A stretch of DNA of 64,000 nt from Pratylenchus scribneri (taxonomy: Eukaryota > Nematoda > Chromadorea > Rhabditida > Pratylenchidae), in assembly GCA_030063045.1 (NCBI GenBank), contig JAQSEB010000012.1, positions 682,001-746,000 on the forward strand. Direction: 5' to 3'. The notes below the pieces were generated by a model. The model was not told where the DNA came from. It made no database searches and was given only the letters and a program-made list of their open reading frames with translations. Each line of letters opens with the position of its first letter. The stretch's first letter is position 1. Of this stretch, positions 13,862 through 23,500 are shown one piece after another. The translations under genes were made by a program, and so were the position numbers.

Positions 13862-13896
13862 GATCCGGCAATTCCCGGATCATCGCGCGAAGTCGC
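13862..13896. repeat. Two adjacent short hairpins (GATCCGG and GCGA stems)
   Basis: GATCCGG (13862-13868) pairs with CCGGATC (13875-13881) around a 6-nt loop. A second inverted repeat, GCGA-AG-TCGC (13887-13896), follows directly. GC-rich hairpins at the edge of a repeat block resemble the termini of some DNA transposons, including Helitron 3' ends, but no CTRR end is evident on either strand. The second hairpin resembles the GTCGC-GAA-GCGAC hairpin at the inner ends of the 27-kb palindrome. Confidence 0.5.
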
Positions 13897-16609
13897 TACA
13901 GTCTTATGAAATAATGGAAAAAAGATAATAAGAAAAGATTGTTTTCATATTTTGCTTCATTTTTGAACAAATTATTTCATGATTTTTCATTTTTTCAAAG
14001 AAAGAAATATATTTATTTGAAAAATTTAAATAATATTATTTTGGAATTGATTAAAAACTTTTAAATAAAATTAATAATAAAAAAATTATTTAATGAGAGT
14101 TCCAAGAGATGTAATAAAGTAAAATGAATCCCCCATTTGCAACACAATGTGAATGTTTTTTTTTCAAAATATATTTATTTTATTTTACTTGTTCTATATT
14201 TTTATTTTTAAAAAGTTTGCAGAATTTATTTAGAATGATGAAATTAAAAGAATTCTTTCTTTTTTTATAAAATTCGAGAAATTTATACCACCAAAGAATT
14301 GCATCGGCAAATTTTGCAATATCAATTTATTTCATTTAACACAATTAAAACATATTTACAAAGATTGAAAATAAATATAAAAATTAAAAAATGTTATTTG
14401 AAAAATAAAATTTAATTTTTTAAATAGGTAAAATTTACTATGATTTTAAATAAATGTAATATAAATAAAAAATTGTAGAATATATAAAAATTTGATTTAT
14501 GTATTATTAATGATAAATAATTTCATCATAAAAAACAAAAAATCATGTTCCAGTTCAATTGTGTATCTGAAAAAATCACAAAATTACCCTAAAAACCAAT
14601 AAATTGTTTTATTGGATTCAAAATGAGATATCCAGGCGATGTGTCCCGTTCCACTTTCACAATGATTGCCTCATATATCGTTTAAAATATTTGTATTTTA
14701 AAATATTTGAAATGTCATTAAAATATAAAAAATATTAATTTATATAATAAATAAAATTATAATAGATAATAAAATATTTATTTAAAAAAATTAGTAAAAA
14801 AAGCATTAAATTAAAGTAATTAATTAATGAAAATGAAAATATAAGAGATTGGTGAATGTTAATAGACGACAAAATTATATTAGATAATAATAATAATTAT
14901 ATCAAAAAAATATTTTATGTCAATAAGATATTCATGAATTCAATAAAACTAATTTAAAAAATACAAATTTTTAAACAAATAAGAATTTTAAGACCGCACT
15001 CACTTTATATTATTTATAATCAAATTTTATAATATAAAATTTAATTTTAAATGAAAATTTTGAATTTTTCTGCCCAACAGATAAAACAAATATTTCGTAA
15101 CATAATTAAAATTTATCAAAAAATATATTATTTATTCCATAAATGGTTTCATAAAAAAATTAATTAAATATAAAATGATGAATCAAAATTTTTGCTATGT
15201 TCAATGAATATTTATGATAGGTTCTTTAAAATGAAATCGTTAATGGCTTGAAAAATAAATCCAATTAAGTAAATGGATTGAAAAAATAATTGACTCGATA
15301 GTGATTAATAGTGCATTGAAAACAAAAAATAATGCTTGAAAATAAAATTTAAAAATTAATTGAATAATATTATATTATACTAAAGGAGAAATTTTACTAC
15401 AATCAATATGGAAATTATATATAAAAAATAATTAAATTTTTTAAACCTAAATTTGTTTGTAAAAACTAACAAATTATTATATGTATTAATTGAATTGAAA
15501 TATTTTTCGTTGTTATCAATATATATAAGCTTACGACAGCATCTATCGCATAAGTCAAAAGAAAGAGGAATACATTTAGAAGTAATTTTTACCAATTATT
15601 AGTTAATAAATATATAATTCCATAAATAATAATAGACGATTCATAAATGTAAAAAAATTATTAAAAATATTTCAAAACAATTAATAGAGAATCAATATTG
15701 GAAATTTAATGGCACAATTTATTTATTCCATAATTTCTTTACTGCATCATTTATTGTAATATAAATTTTCATCAATATTATAAATTAAAAATTTACTAAA
15801 TTTTAATTTAAAAAATTCAAAGAAAGAATTTATTTTTTTAAATTTAAATTTTATAAATTAAATAAATTTTCCTAAAATGTATTGAATATTATATTTAAAT
15901 TTTTTTATTATTAAAAGTCAAAATTATTTTATAAAATATTATTATATTCTATTGGATTAAAATAAGGAAAAAACAAAAAATATATTAACTTAAATTATAA
16001 ATATAACTATAAATAAAAAATTAGTCAAATAATATTAAAAATAATTCTTTGTTAAATGATCTAGCTAAAAATTTAAATTTATAATTTAGATTTTTTAAAT
16101 TTTACTCAAAAAATCTATTAAAAATGTATTTTGAAAAAAAAATTTAATAATAAAATATAGAAAAGGGAATTGGTTTGATTTGGAAGGTATATTCGACATA
16201 TAATTATTACTTTTTAGTGAAATTCTATCAATCAAAATGCGAATTATTTTTGATTAAAATATATTCTCGATAAATTCTTCTTTCTATAATATATTCCTTC
16301 AGTTATTCGACGCAGTACCCAGATCATCTAATAATGCATTTTAATTATAAAAGAATAATTTAAATTGAAAAATTAACCAAAATAAATTAATTTTACTCTT
16401 TTAATTTATATATATTTATAAAATAATAATTTTATGTCGAGAAAGAGAATTGAAATGGAAAGAATAATTAAATTAAAAAATATTAAATATAGAATAATTA
16501 GGTTAAAATTTTTTTCTGATTATATAAATAATTTAAAATTTATAAATTAAATTAACCATTTTATAGAAGAATAGATTGAAAAACCGGAAATTTTTATTCA
16601 TAGAATTAA
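13897..16609. other. AT-rich stretch, no identified gene
   Basis: A/T-rich DNA with weak islands at about 14090-14160, 14280-14320, 14540-14680 and 16300-16330. A 71-codon minus frame at 15380-15595 contains a CDRCCRK string but is within chance expectation. No repeat, RNA gene or transposon end was recognised. Confidence 0.45.
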
Positions 16610-16798
16610 TTTGCAAACAAGAGTCTGATTATCTTCATCGAGATTTCATCCCACCGGGGATCCGTTGAGTGCAACAAGGAATTCCTGCAAATACAACCGC
16701 CATTTCAACAAGATTATCAACAACATGAATTAAAAAATTATTGGAATAAATATCATTTTTCTTCCAATCATCTCCTTATCAACAAGGCGTCCAATTAG
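16610..16798 (+). CDS. Candidate exon, Q-rich, unknown protein
   Basis: An open frame of 62 codons without an early ATG, bounded upstream by an in-frame TAA at 16607 and ending in TAG at 16796-16798. The interval coincides with a clear island of balanced composition. Residues are varied, with a glutamine-rich stretch (LQIQPPFQQDYQQHELKNYW) in the second half, which is unlike the K/N/I/F-dominated chance frames elsewhere. No strong splice acceptor precedes it; the nearest is ACAAG at about 16620. No domain was recognised. It is either an exon of an unrecognised gene or a decayed coding fragment. Confidence 0.2.
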   Translation, partial: FANKSLIIFIEISSHRGSVECNKEFLQIQPPFQQDYQQHELKNYWNKYHFSSNHLLINKASN

Positions 16799-18118
16799 TT
16801 ATGTTCCAAATTAACTATTATTATATTTTTTACAAATCATAAAACTTAAAATTTATTACAATTATCTATGAAGATAATTGATAATTTTTAAAGGGAATAT
16901 AAGAAATGATTTTGAAATGAATAAAAACTAATTATTTTAATAAATTAAAAGAATAAAAAAATTAATTAAATGAATAATTTTGAATAAATATCTTTATCCT
17001 AAAATAAAATTTAAAAATTGTTCAATAAAATAATGATGAAGATTAAGAAAGATTAAATAAAATTATGAAAAATTGATTAAGATGAATAATAAGTTATATA
17101 TTTAATTCTATATGGGAGAGAAAAAAAACATTTATATTCTTAAATTAATCTAAATTCAAAAATTTAAAATTTATAGATATTTTTCTTAAAATGAAAACAA
17201 AATTAAAAATAATATAAAAATTATTGTATAACTAAATAATTAAATTTAATTTTGATTTGTAAATTCTTTCCTATTCTCTTTTAACTAAAAAATAATATAA
17301 AAAAATAATTATAATAATCAACAATTTTGTTAATAATGGAATATTTTGCGAATTAAGAAAATATTTTAAAATATTTATTAATATTAAAAAATTGAGTGGA
17401 AAAATGAGGTGAAATTAAAAAATAAATAATTTACTAAATTATTTACATTATAATGATTTTTTACAATAAAAATAATTGCTTTACCTAAAATATAATTATA
17501 TACCATCGATGGAAGAATTGGAAAAAGATGCTAGAATAAGAACTGAAAAAATAAGAATTAATTTTTTCAAAAAAAATTTAAATAAAACTAAAAATAATTT
17601 TTAAAATATTCAACATCTATAACCTTCAATGTTTGAAAGTTTTAATTTTATTATCTAACAAATTTTTTTAAGTTGAAATGCGAACATCAATTGAATAATT
17701 CACTTGATGCCTCAAATATCTGTGAACTATTTATATTGTGAAAAATATTAAAATCATTTGTTTCAAATATAATTTTCGAAGAAAATAAAACCATAAAATA
17801 AATTCTGGAAATGAAAATTCTTTATTATTAATTATAAATGAGTAAGGGGAAAAACAAATATAATGAAAAATTTTTAAATTAAAATTCTTTATTAGAATGC
17901 CAATCCGAATAATACAAATGAAGGACCCAACAATTATGAAATTAGCTTTATTTTTCAATTTAGCGTTTGAATTTAAATTAAATCAATGAAGGAAAGAAAC
18001 AGCTAATTTTATTAATTTAATCATTGATTAGTCCCATTCATATTAGGAACCATTGATCATCAACATGATATCTCAGATACATCTGAATGAATAAAATTAT
18101 TAAAAATTTTTATTATAT
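16799..18118. other. AT-rich stretch, no identified gene
   Basis: Nothing recognisable apart from A/T-rich words and a small island at about 18020-18085. A 75-codon minus frame at 17731-17958 is hydrophobic and is judged a chance frame. Confidence 0.45.
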
Positions 18119-18157
18119 AATTTTTAACCAGCGGGGCAAGCCCGCTGGTTAAAAATT
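18119..18157. repeat. Perfect 17-bp hairpin (AACCAGCGGG...CCCGCTGGTT)
   Basis: Bases 18119-18135 pair perfectly with 18141-18157 around the loop GCAAG. The core is AACCAGCGGG/CCCGCTGGTT, extended by AATTTTT/AAAAATT. It marks the sharp left edge of the GC-richer composite block at 18.1-20.6 kb, so it could be a transposon terminus or a processed palindrome. A related-looking ACCAGGCTTTGCCCG lies at about 26667-26681. Confidence 0.75.
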
Positions 18158-18269
18158 TGGAGGGCACTGGATATTATGGACGGAAGGAATACTTGGGATT
18201 GTTGAAAAGAAGGAAAGGTAGGAGGAAAGCGCTCTCGCGCTTTAAAAGTCCCCTAGTAGGTTTATATAT

Positions 18270-19095
18270 TCATGGATTAATTAGGACTTAATCCGGTTTA
18301 ATCCCTCTTAATCCCCCGTTATCCGGCTTAATCCCACGCACTCCTTTGCCTTCGACCCACTTCCCCGACATTCCATTGGCCCTCCGGGCAATTTCCAATC
18401 TATTTCTAGGCTTAATCCGGCTTAATCCCATTTAATCCCCCTATATCCGGCTTCATCTCGCGCACTCCTGTACCTTCAGCTCACTTCCCGATCTTCCATT
18501 GGCCTTCCGGGGCATTTCCCATCTATTTCAGGATTTAATCCGGCTTAATCCCTCTTAATCCCACTATATCCGGCTTAATCCTGCGCATAGCCGGCCATCG
18601 GCCTGTGGCCCACGTGCCTTTGTCACGCTTCCCCTTCACTTCCGACTCATTTCGCACCTTAATCCTATCATCTTGACCCTTAAACCCCTTATATCCGGAT
18701 TAATCCCGAGCATTTACCGGGCCCCGGCCTGGCCCACGTGCCTTCGGCACTCTTCCCCTTCACTTCAGACCCATTTCGTAGCTTAATCCCATCATTTGAC
18801 CCTTAATCCACCTTAATCCCCCTATATCCGGCTTAATCCTGCGCACTTATCAGGTCTCCGGCCAAGCCCACGTGCCTTCGGCACGCTTCCCTTTCACTTC
18901 CGACCCATTTCGCACCTTAATCCCATCATATTGACTCTTAATCCTGCTTAATCCCCTTATATCCGGCTTAATCCCGAGCATTTACCGGACCTCCAGCCCG
19001 GCCCACGTGCGTTCGGCACTCTTCCCCTTCACTTCAGACCCATTTCCCGCCTTAATCCCATCATTTGACTCTTAATCCCCATATATTATCTTTAA
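18270..19095. repeat. Tandem minisatellite, ~124-135 bp unit, TTAATCC-rich
   Basis: The word CACGTG recurs at 18611, 18735, 18869 and 19004, giving spacings of 124, 134 and 135. Earlier GCACTCC words at about 18338 and 18462 continue a 124-bp period, so about six diverged units are present. Each unit contains several CTTAATCC(C/GG) words, CCTATATCCGGCTTAATCC, CCTTCGGCAC and a CTTCCCCTTCACTTC segment. Composition is far more GC-rich than the flanks. The frequent TTAATCC heptamers resemble a degenerate short-repeat core, but I do not claim a telomeric role. Confidence 0.85.
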
Positions 19096-19209
19096 TCCCC
19101 TTTTATCCGACATTCTTTTTGGCCTTTGCGCACCCCAAAAATGATTTCGCTACCCCAAAAAACCTTTTAGCCATCTTTGTTCATCTAAAAAAATTATTAG
19201 CCCTTAGGG

Positions 19210-19263
19210 GGATTCGAACCCGCGACCTCTGTCGAAATTCCACCATTCTTCCCAAATCGGCTA
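19210..19263 (-). promoter_or_regulatory. tRNA-like A box and B box, copy A
   Basis: Minus strand: A-box-like TAGCCGATTTGG at 19263-19252, then the perfect B-box consensus GGTTCGAATCC at 19220-19210. The 54-nt span matches the spacing in tRNA genes. The A box has one extra T compared with copy B. Confidence 0.65.
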
Positions 19264-19371
19264 TAAAGGAAAAAGTGCCGAGGTACAAATTTTTGCCGGC
19301 CTCCACAGGCCTGGGCTTTGAGTTTAAACCCCACAAACTATATATCATTTTGTAGCTAAGACTCTAACTTA

Positions 19372-19384
19372 CCCCCCCCCCCCC
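19372..19384. repeat. C13 homopolymer
   Basis: A run of 13 C inside repeat copy A, absent from copy B at the equivalent place. It is the longest C run in the window and prone to length error in sequencing. Confidence 0.85.
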
Positions 19385-19903
19385 ACTCTCAGGGTCCAAA
19401 ACCCCAAAATCAAAAGGAAAAAAGTTTTACCCGGGCAAACCGAAAAAGTTCAATTTTATAAACCGGTTTTTGGCTAATATCTCCAAACCGGTTGGGTTTT
19501 TTGGGAAAAGGGTATTTATTTGATATGCGCCATCTAAATACGAAACTTTTAAAAAAAGATCTCGGAAAACGGCCGGCTAGAAAGCCGTATTTTTGAAAAA
19601 ATTAACGTAACTCAAATTTTTTATATATTATAAATATAAATAAGTTCGGCAATGGGTAGGATGAATAAAGGTGAAAATGCTTTAAGGATTGCGAGAAAGT
19701 AGATAATAGAGCAGCAGATGTGGGCGATGAAGAAGGGTTGGGGATTTTTTTTGGACTTTCCTCTTCATCAAATAAGGAGTGAGAAAAGAGCAAAATCTAA
19801 GATAGACCCTCGACCTTTTCTTTGGGCCTTAAAATGTGCTGATGAGTAGAGTAGCAGAAGCTGCTAGCTTGGTGCTTTGGATTCGGAATGGATGGAAATT
19901 CGC

Positions 19904-20115
19904 AATAAACTTCGAATTCGAAATCTACGCCATCAAAAACCCATTCCCTCACATTTTTGACAATTTAAACCACTTAAACCCTACTCGCGCACAAACGGTT
20001 TAAGACCTTGAATCGGCTCAAATCCCAAAATAAACTTCAAATTCATGATCCCCGATATCGAAAACCTATTCATAGACATTTTTGTCCATTTAAACCATTT
20101 TTGTCCATTAGACCA
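19904..20115. repeat. Diverged tandem duplication, 125-bp offset
   Basis: AATAAACTTCGAATTCGAAAT (19904 on) and AATAAACTTCAAATTCATGAT (20029 on) begin two related segments. Both continue with ATC..AAAACC.ATTC..ACATTTTTG.CAATTTAAACCA-like sequence. The 125-bp offset matches the period of the minisatellite at 18.3-19.1 kb, so the whole block may share one replication history. Confidence 0.55.
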
Positions 20116-20133
20116 AACCGGTTTGTGCAGCAG

Positions 20134-20593
20134 TTTTGGCCCTTGCGCACCCCAAAAAATGGTTTTCGCGTACCAAAAAACCCTTTCCATACTTTAGTTC
20201 ATCTAAAAAAAAATATTGGCCTTTGGTGGGATTCGAACCCGCAACCTCCGTCCCCATCCCCCCATCTTCGCCAATCGGCCATGAAGGAAAAAGTGCCGAC
20301 TTGGCCACAAAGTATCGAGGAAAAGTACCCTTCATTTTGAGTTTAGACCCCATAAACCATATATCATTCGAAAGCTGAGATTCTGTAGATGATTCCTGTC
20401 TCCCGGACTAAATCCGTAAAATCAAAAGGAAAGAAGTTTTACCTGAGCAAACGGAAAAAGTTCAATTTTTTAAACCGGTTTTTGGCTAATATCTCGAAAC
20501 CGGAAAAACATTTTGGGAAAAACGGATTTTTCTGGTATGTCCCACCACTATGGGAAACTTTTAAAAAAAAGATCTCGAAAATCGGCCGGCTAG
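20134..20593 (-). mobile_element. Dispersed repeat copy B with tRNA-like Pol III promoter (SINE-like)
   Basis: The second copy of the repeat at 19116-19580, about 1 kb downstream and in the same orientation, with many substitutions and small indels. The minus strand has a better A box, TGGCCGATTGG (20271-20281), and a perfect B box, GGTTCGAATCC (20229-20239). A short GCC-GATT-GGC D-arm-like stem is retained. The sequence beyond the B box (toward lower coordinates) would be the element body. Plus-strand frames that give WDSNPQPP and GFEPATS strings come from the T-arm-like DNA and are not genes. Confidence 0.72.
20229..20281 (-). promoter_or_regulatory. tRNA-like A box and B box, copy B
   Basis: Minus strand A box TGGCCGATTGG (20281-20271) and B box GGTTCGAATCC (20239-20229). 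The span is 53 nt, as in tRNA genes. The acceptor stem does not pair, so this is a relic or SINE promoter rather than a tRNA. Confidence 0.7.
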
Positions 20594-23500
20594 ATTTTGC
20601 AAACTTGAAAAGAATTAAGATAAACAGAAAATATTATAATATTATATAAAATGAACAAAATATAAAAATAATTGAAATTTAAATAATTATAAAAAAAATT
20701 TTTTCTGTTTCTTTCTGCCGAAAAAATTGGAGTTGGAAATGGAGTGCGTCTTCGACTCTATATTGAAAATTTTTTGTAAAATTAGTAATTAAAATTAATT
20801 GTTTTTTTTATAAAAAAACTAAAAATTATAAAAATATGTATTAGCTTTATACATGCATTAAATTTTAATAAAATCACAAATATAATTTTCAATATTTCCT
20901 ATTGAAAAATTTAATCAAATTTTATTTTTGTAATATAACCAAAAAAAAAACAAACAATTTTCTGATAGAAAGAAAAAAGTCGATATTCACATGCAAGTTG
21001 CTCCTTCGAAAATCTTCGAACCAACTCTTCCTACTAAGCAAATTTTAAAAGAAAGTAATAATATTTTTGAAAATCGATAAATTTCTTTTATTTACAAAAA
21101 ATGTATGAAAAATAACAATAATTTCATAAGTAATGTTCTATAATATTTATAATAAATATTAGATTACACCAAAATAAATTTCAAATTATTTCTCTTTATA
21201 TAAAGGATCAACTAAAATATTTCAACATCTTCGCCCATTTTCTTTTTGATCACGTCAATGAGGGCCGAGAAACCTAAATAAATTTATTTTAAATTCAATT
21301 CATATATATCTTTTTAATTTATAAATTATATTACTATATTTTTGAATATTGATCAGTTTAAATATTATTGATAAAAAAGATTTATCATAAAATCGATTAT
21401 TGAGATATACAAAAATCAAAAATCGGAAAAATATAGCCAAAAAATATAAAAACATTCGTCCATCTCAAATGGGCTTTTTAATGAAGTAAATTTTTAATTT
21501 CTTAATCCAAAATTATTTTTTTAATATATTTAAAGGACGAATTAAAAATTGAAAAAGATGTGGAAAATATGGGATTAAAAAAATTGATTAGGGACCGAGA
21601 TTCTCTCTATAAGATTAATTTAAAAAACATTGTTGTAAATTATCTTAAATTCAATTTTTCATTCAATATCCCAACAAAAATTTAACTCAATAACGTTAAA
21701 GACTGGAAATATTGTTGTTTGCACAAAGGAAAAAAATTACGTTAAAAATATAAAGAAAAGAATAGCTAAGAATTAATAAATAAATAAATAATCAAATTTA
21801 AATATTTTTAAATTATGAATCATTAAATTAAAAATAAATCTTCGTTTTAAATGTATATTAAAAATATTTCATAGAATAAATTTAAAAAAATTTAACTATA
21901 ATAATAACATAGATTTTGTTGTCAATATGAAAGAGTGTGGGAAAAATATAGTATCGATTCTAGTAATAATTTCACGAGAAGAGACGTAAAACAAATAATA
22001 TAAAATTATAAATATCATAAAAGTAACTTTTAAAATAATAATATAAAATGATTAAATGCAATAAAAAAATTAAATTATTTTATAAAAATTAAATAAATAA
22101 ATCAAGTAAAATTGCTAGAAATAAAATAAACTAAAGAAACTTACAATTTTTTAAAATTGACCTTCGCAAAACCGATGATGTCATGCATTCAATCGGGTCT
22201 CTGGTGTATCAAAATTATTGCAAAAATTGAAAATAAATTTTTAAAATAAAATGTTGCTTTTAGCAATCGAATTTCCTACGAAAGAAATATGGGATTTGGC
22301 CTCTAAGATGGTGTATTCACGGATAAAATATATATCAAAAGAAAGAAAAATAAACCAAATTATAATAAAATAATTAATTATAAGAGAAAATTTAGGGATG
22401 TGAACAGAAAAATAATATGGGACATGAAAGATTTTGATTGATTGTAGCAAATAGGCAAAATTTGAGCAAAATTGGATTACTTAATAAAATAAATGAATGA
22501 ATTAGGAAAATATTTTAAGTAATAATTTTATTTATCTTAAATTAATCTAAAAAAATGATTATAATTTTAAAAAGGGTAATTGTAGATAATTTTAATTACT
22601 AATTTTTAATTATACATAAAATTAAAATAATATATAATTCACATTGGATTCAAAAGTAAATATTGTGAAAATATTTGATAATTTAATAAAGCATAAATTA
22701 AAGTATATGTATTCAGGAATTTAAAACTTTTAAAAATTAGAGAAAACATAATACAAAATTAAACTTTATAGAAATAAGTAAATTAAATTGCTTATGAAAT
22801 TTATTCAATAAATTTGAATATCAATTACAAGTGAAAATACAATTTAAAAAATTATCCAAAATTAAATATATTTCATCAAAAATGAGAAACACGTGATTGT
22901 CAATTCCTAATCATTATCCTTTTCCCAATGATGGAAAAATTATTTTCTCTTTTATAGTTCTATTAATATAATAAAATTTAAATTTTAAAATTATTTCCAA
23001 TTTGATAAAATATAAAAAAATTAAATTAATTTTCATTTATTCGAATTGAATACAATTTTTCCATAATATTAAAATAAAAATTTTAATCATAAAATTTCAT
23101 TCAGAAAAAAATAATTATATTTTGAATATTATAAGAAATTATAATAAAATATATATTTCTAGAATTTTTAATTTCGAATGAAATAAAATGTGTATAAATA
23201 GAAATATATTTGTAAAATTTCATACGAACAATGATTTAAATTTGAGGTACGAGGTAGATGGCGGCTCATGTTAAAAAAATAAATTAATTATTATATTTAA
23301 AATAAATAAATTCTAGCGAATAGTCATCAATGATATAGTGAAGAATAGACTAAATTTAGATATGTGAGAAAAAAAAAGAGTGAGAAATTAAAAAATTATT
23401 TCTGAAAATGAAAAAGGACAAAAATTAAATTATACGCTTTAATTATATAGCTAATTTAATAAATAGTTTGATAATGAAAGCATGATGTAGTTTCTACATA

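Larger units (their letters stand above)
19116..19580 (-). mobile_element. Dispersed repeat copy A with tRNA-like Pol III promoter (SINE-like)
   Basis: About 465 bp, clearly homologous in the same orientation to 20134-20593. Shared anchors are GCGCACCCCAAAAA, GTTCATCTAAAAAAA, GATTCGAACCCGCRACCTC, AAGGAAAAAGTGCCGA, AACCGGTTTTTGGCTAATATCT and the end GATCTCGRAAA-CGGCCGGCTAG. On the minus strand it carries a tRNA-type B box GGTTCGAATCC (19210-19220) and an A-box-like TAGCCGATTTGG (19252-19263) at tRNA spacing. The acceptor and anticodon stems are not preserved, so it is tRNA-derived rather than a tRNA gene. A C13 tract lies at 19372-19384. Open frames across it are by-products. Element ends are inferred from the shared homology only. 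Confidence 0.7.

Noticed and set aside
14600..14800. Chance frames and AG/GT pairs in AT-rich spacer
   Set aside because: AG and GT dinucleotides and short open frames are common; without a polypyrimidine tract, phase agreement or a complexity island they were not annotated.
18270..19095. TTAATCC array as a telomere
   Set aside because: It is internal, organised in about 125-bp units rather than pure heptamers, and bordered by other repeats; no evidence of a chromosome end.
19210..19263. Possible intact tRNA gene
   Set aside because: A and B boxes are present, but the acceptor and anticodon stems do not pair in either copy, so no tRNA is annotated.
19065..20378. Open frames with WDSNPQPP, GFEPATS and HLKK strings
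   Set aside because: They cross the tRNA-like T-arm DNA of the two dispersed repeats, and similar frames exist on both strands. The similarity follows from the DNA homology and such strings are typical spurious translations.
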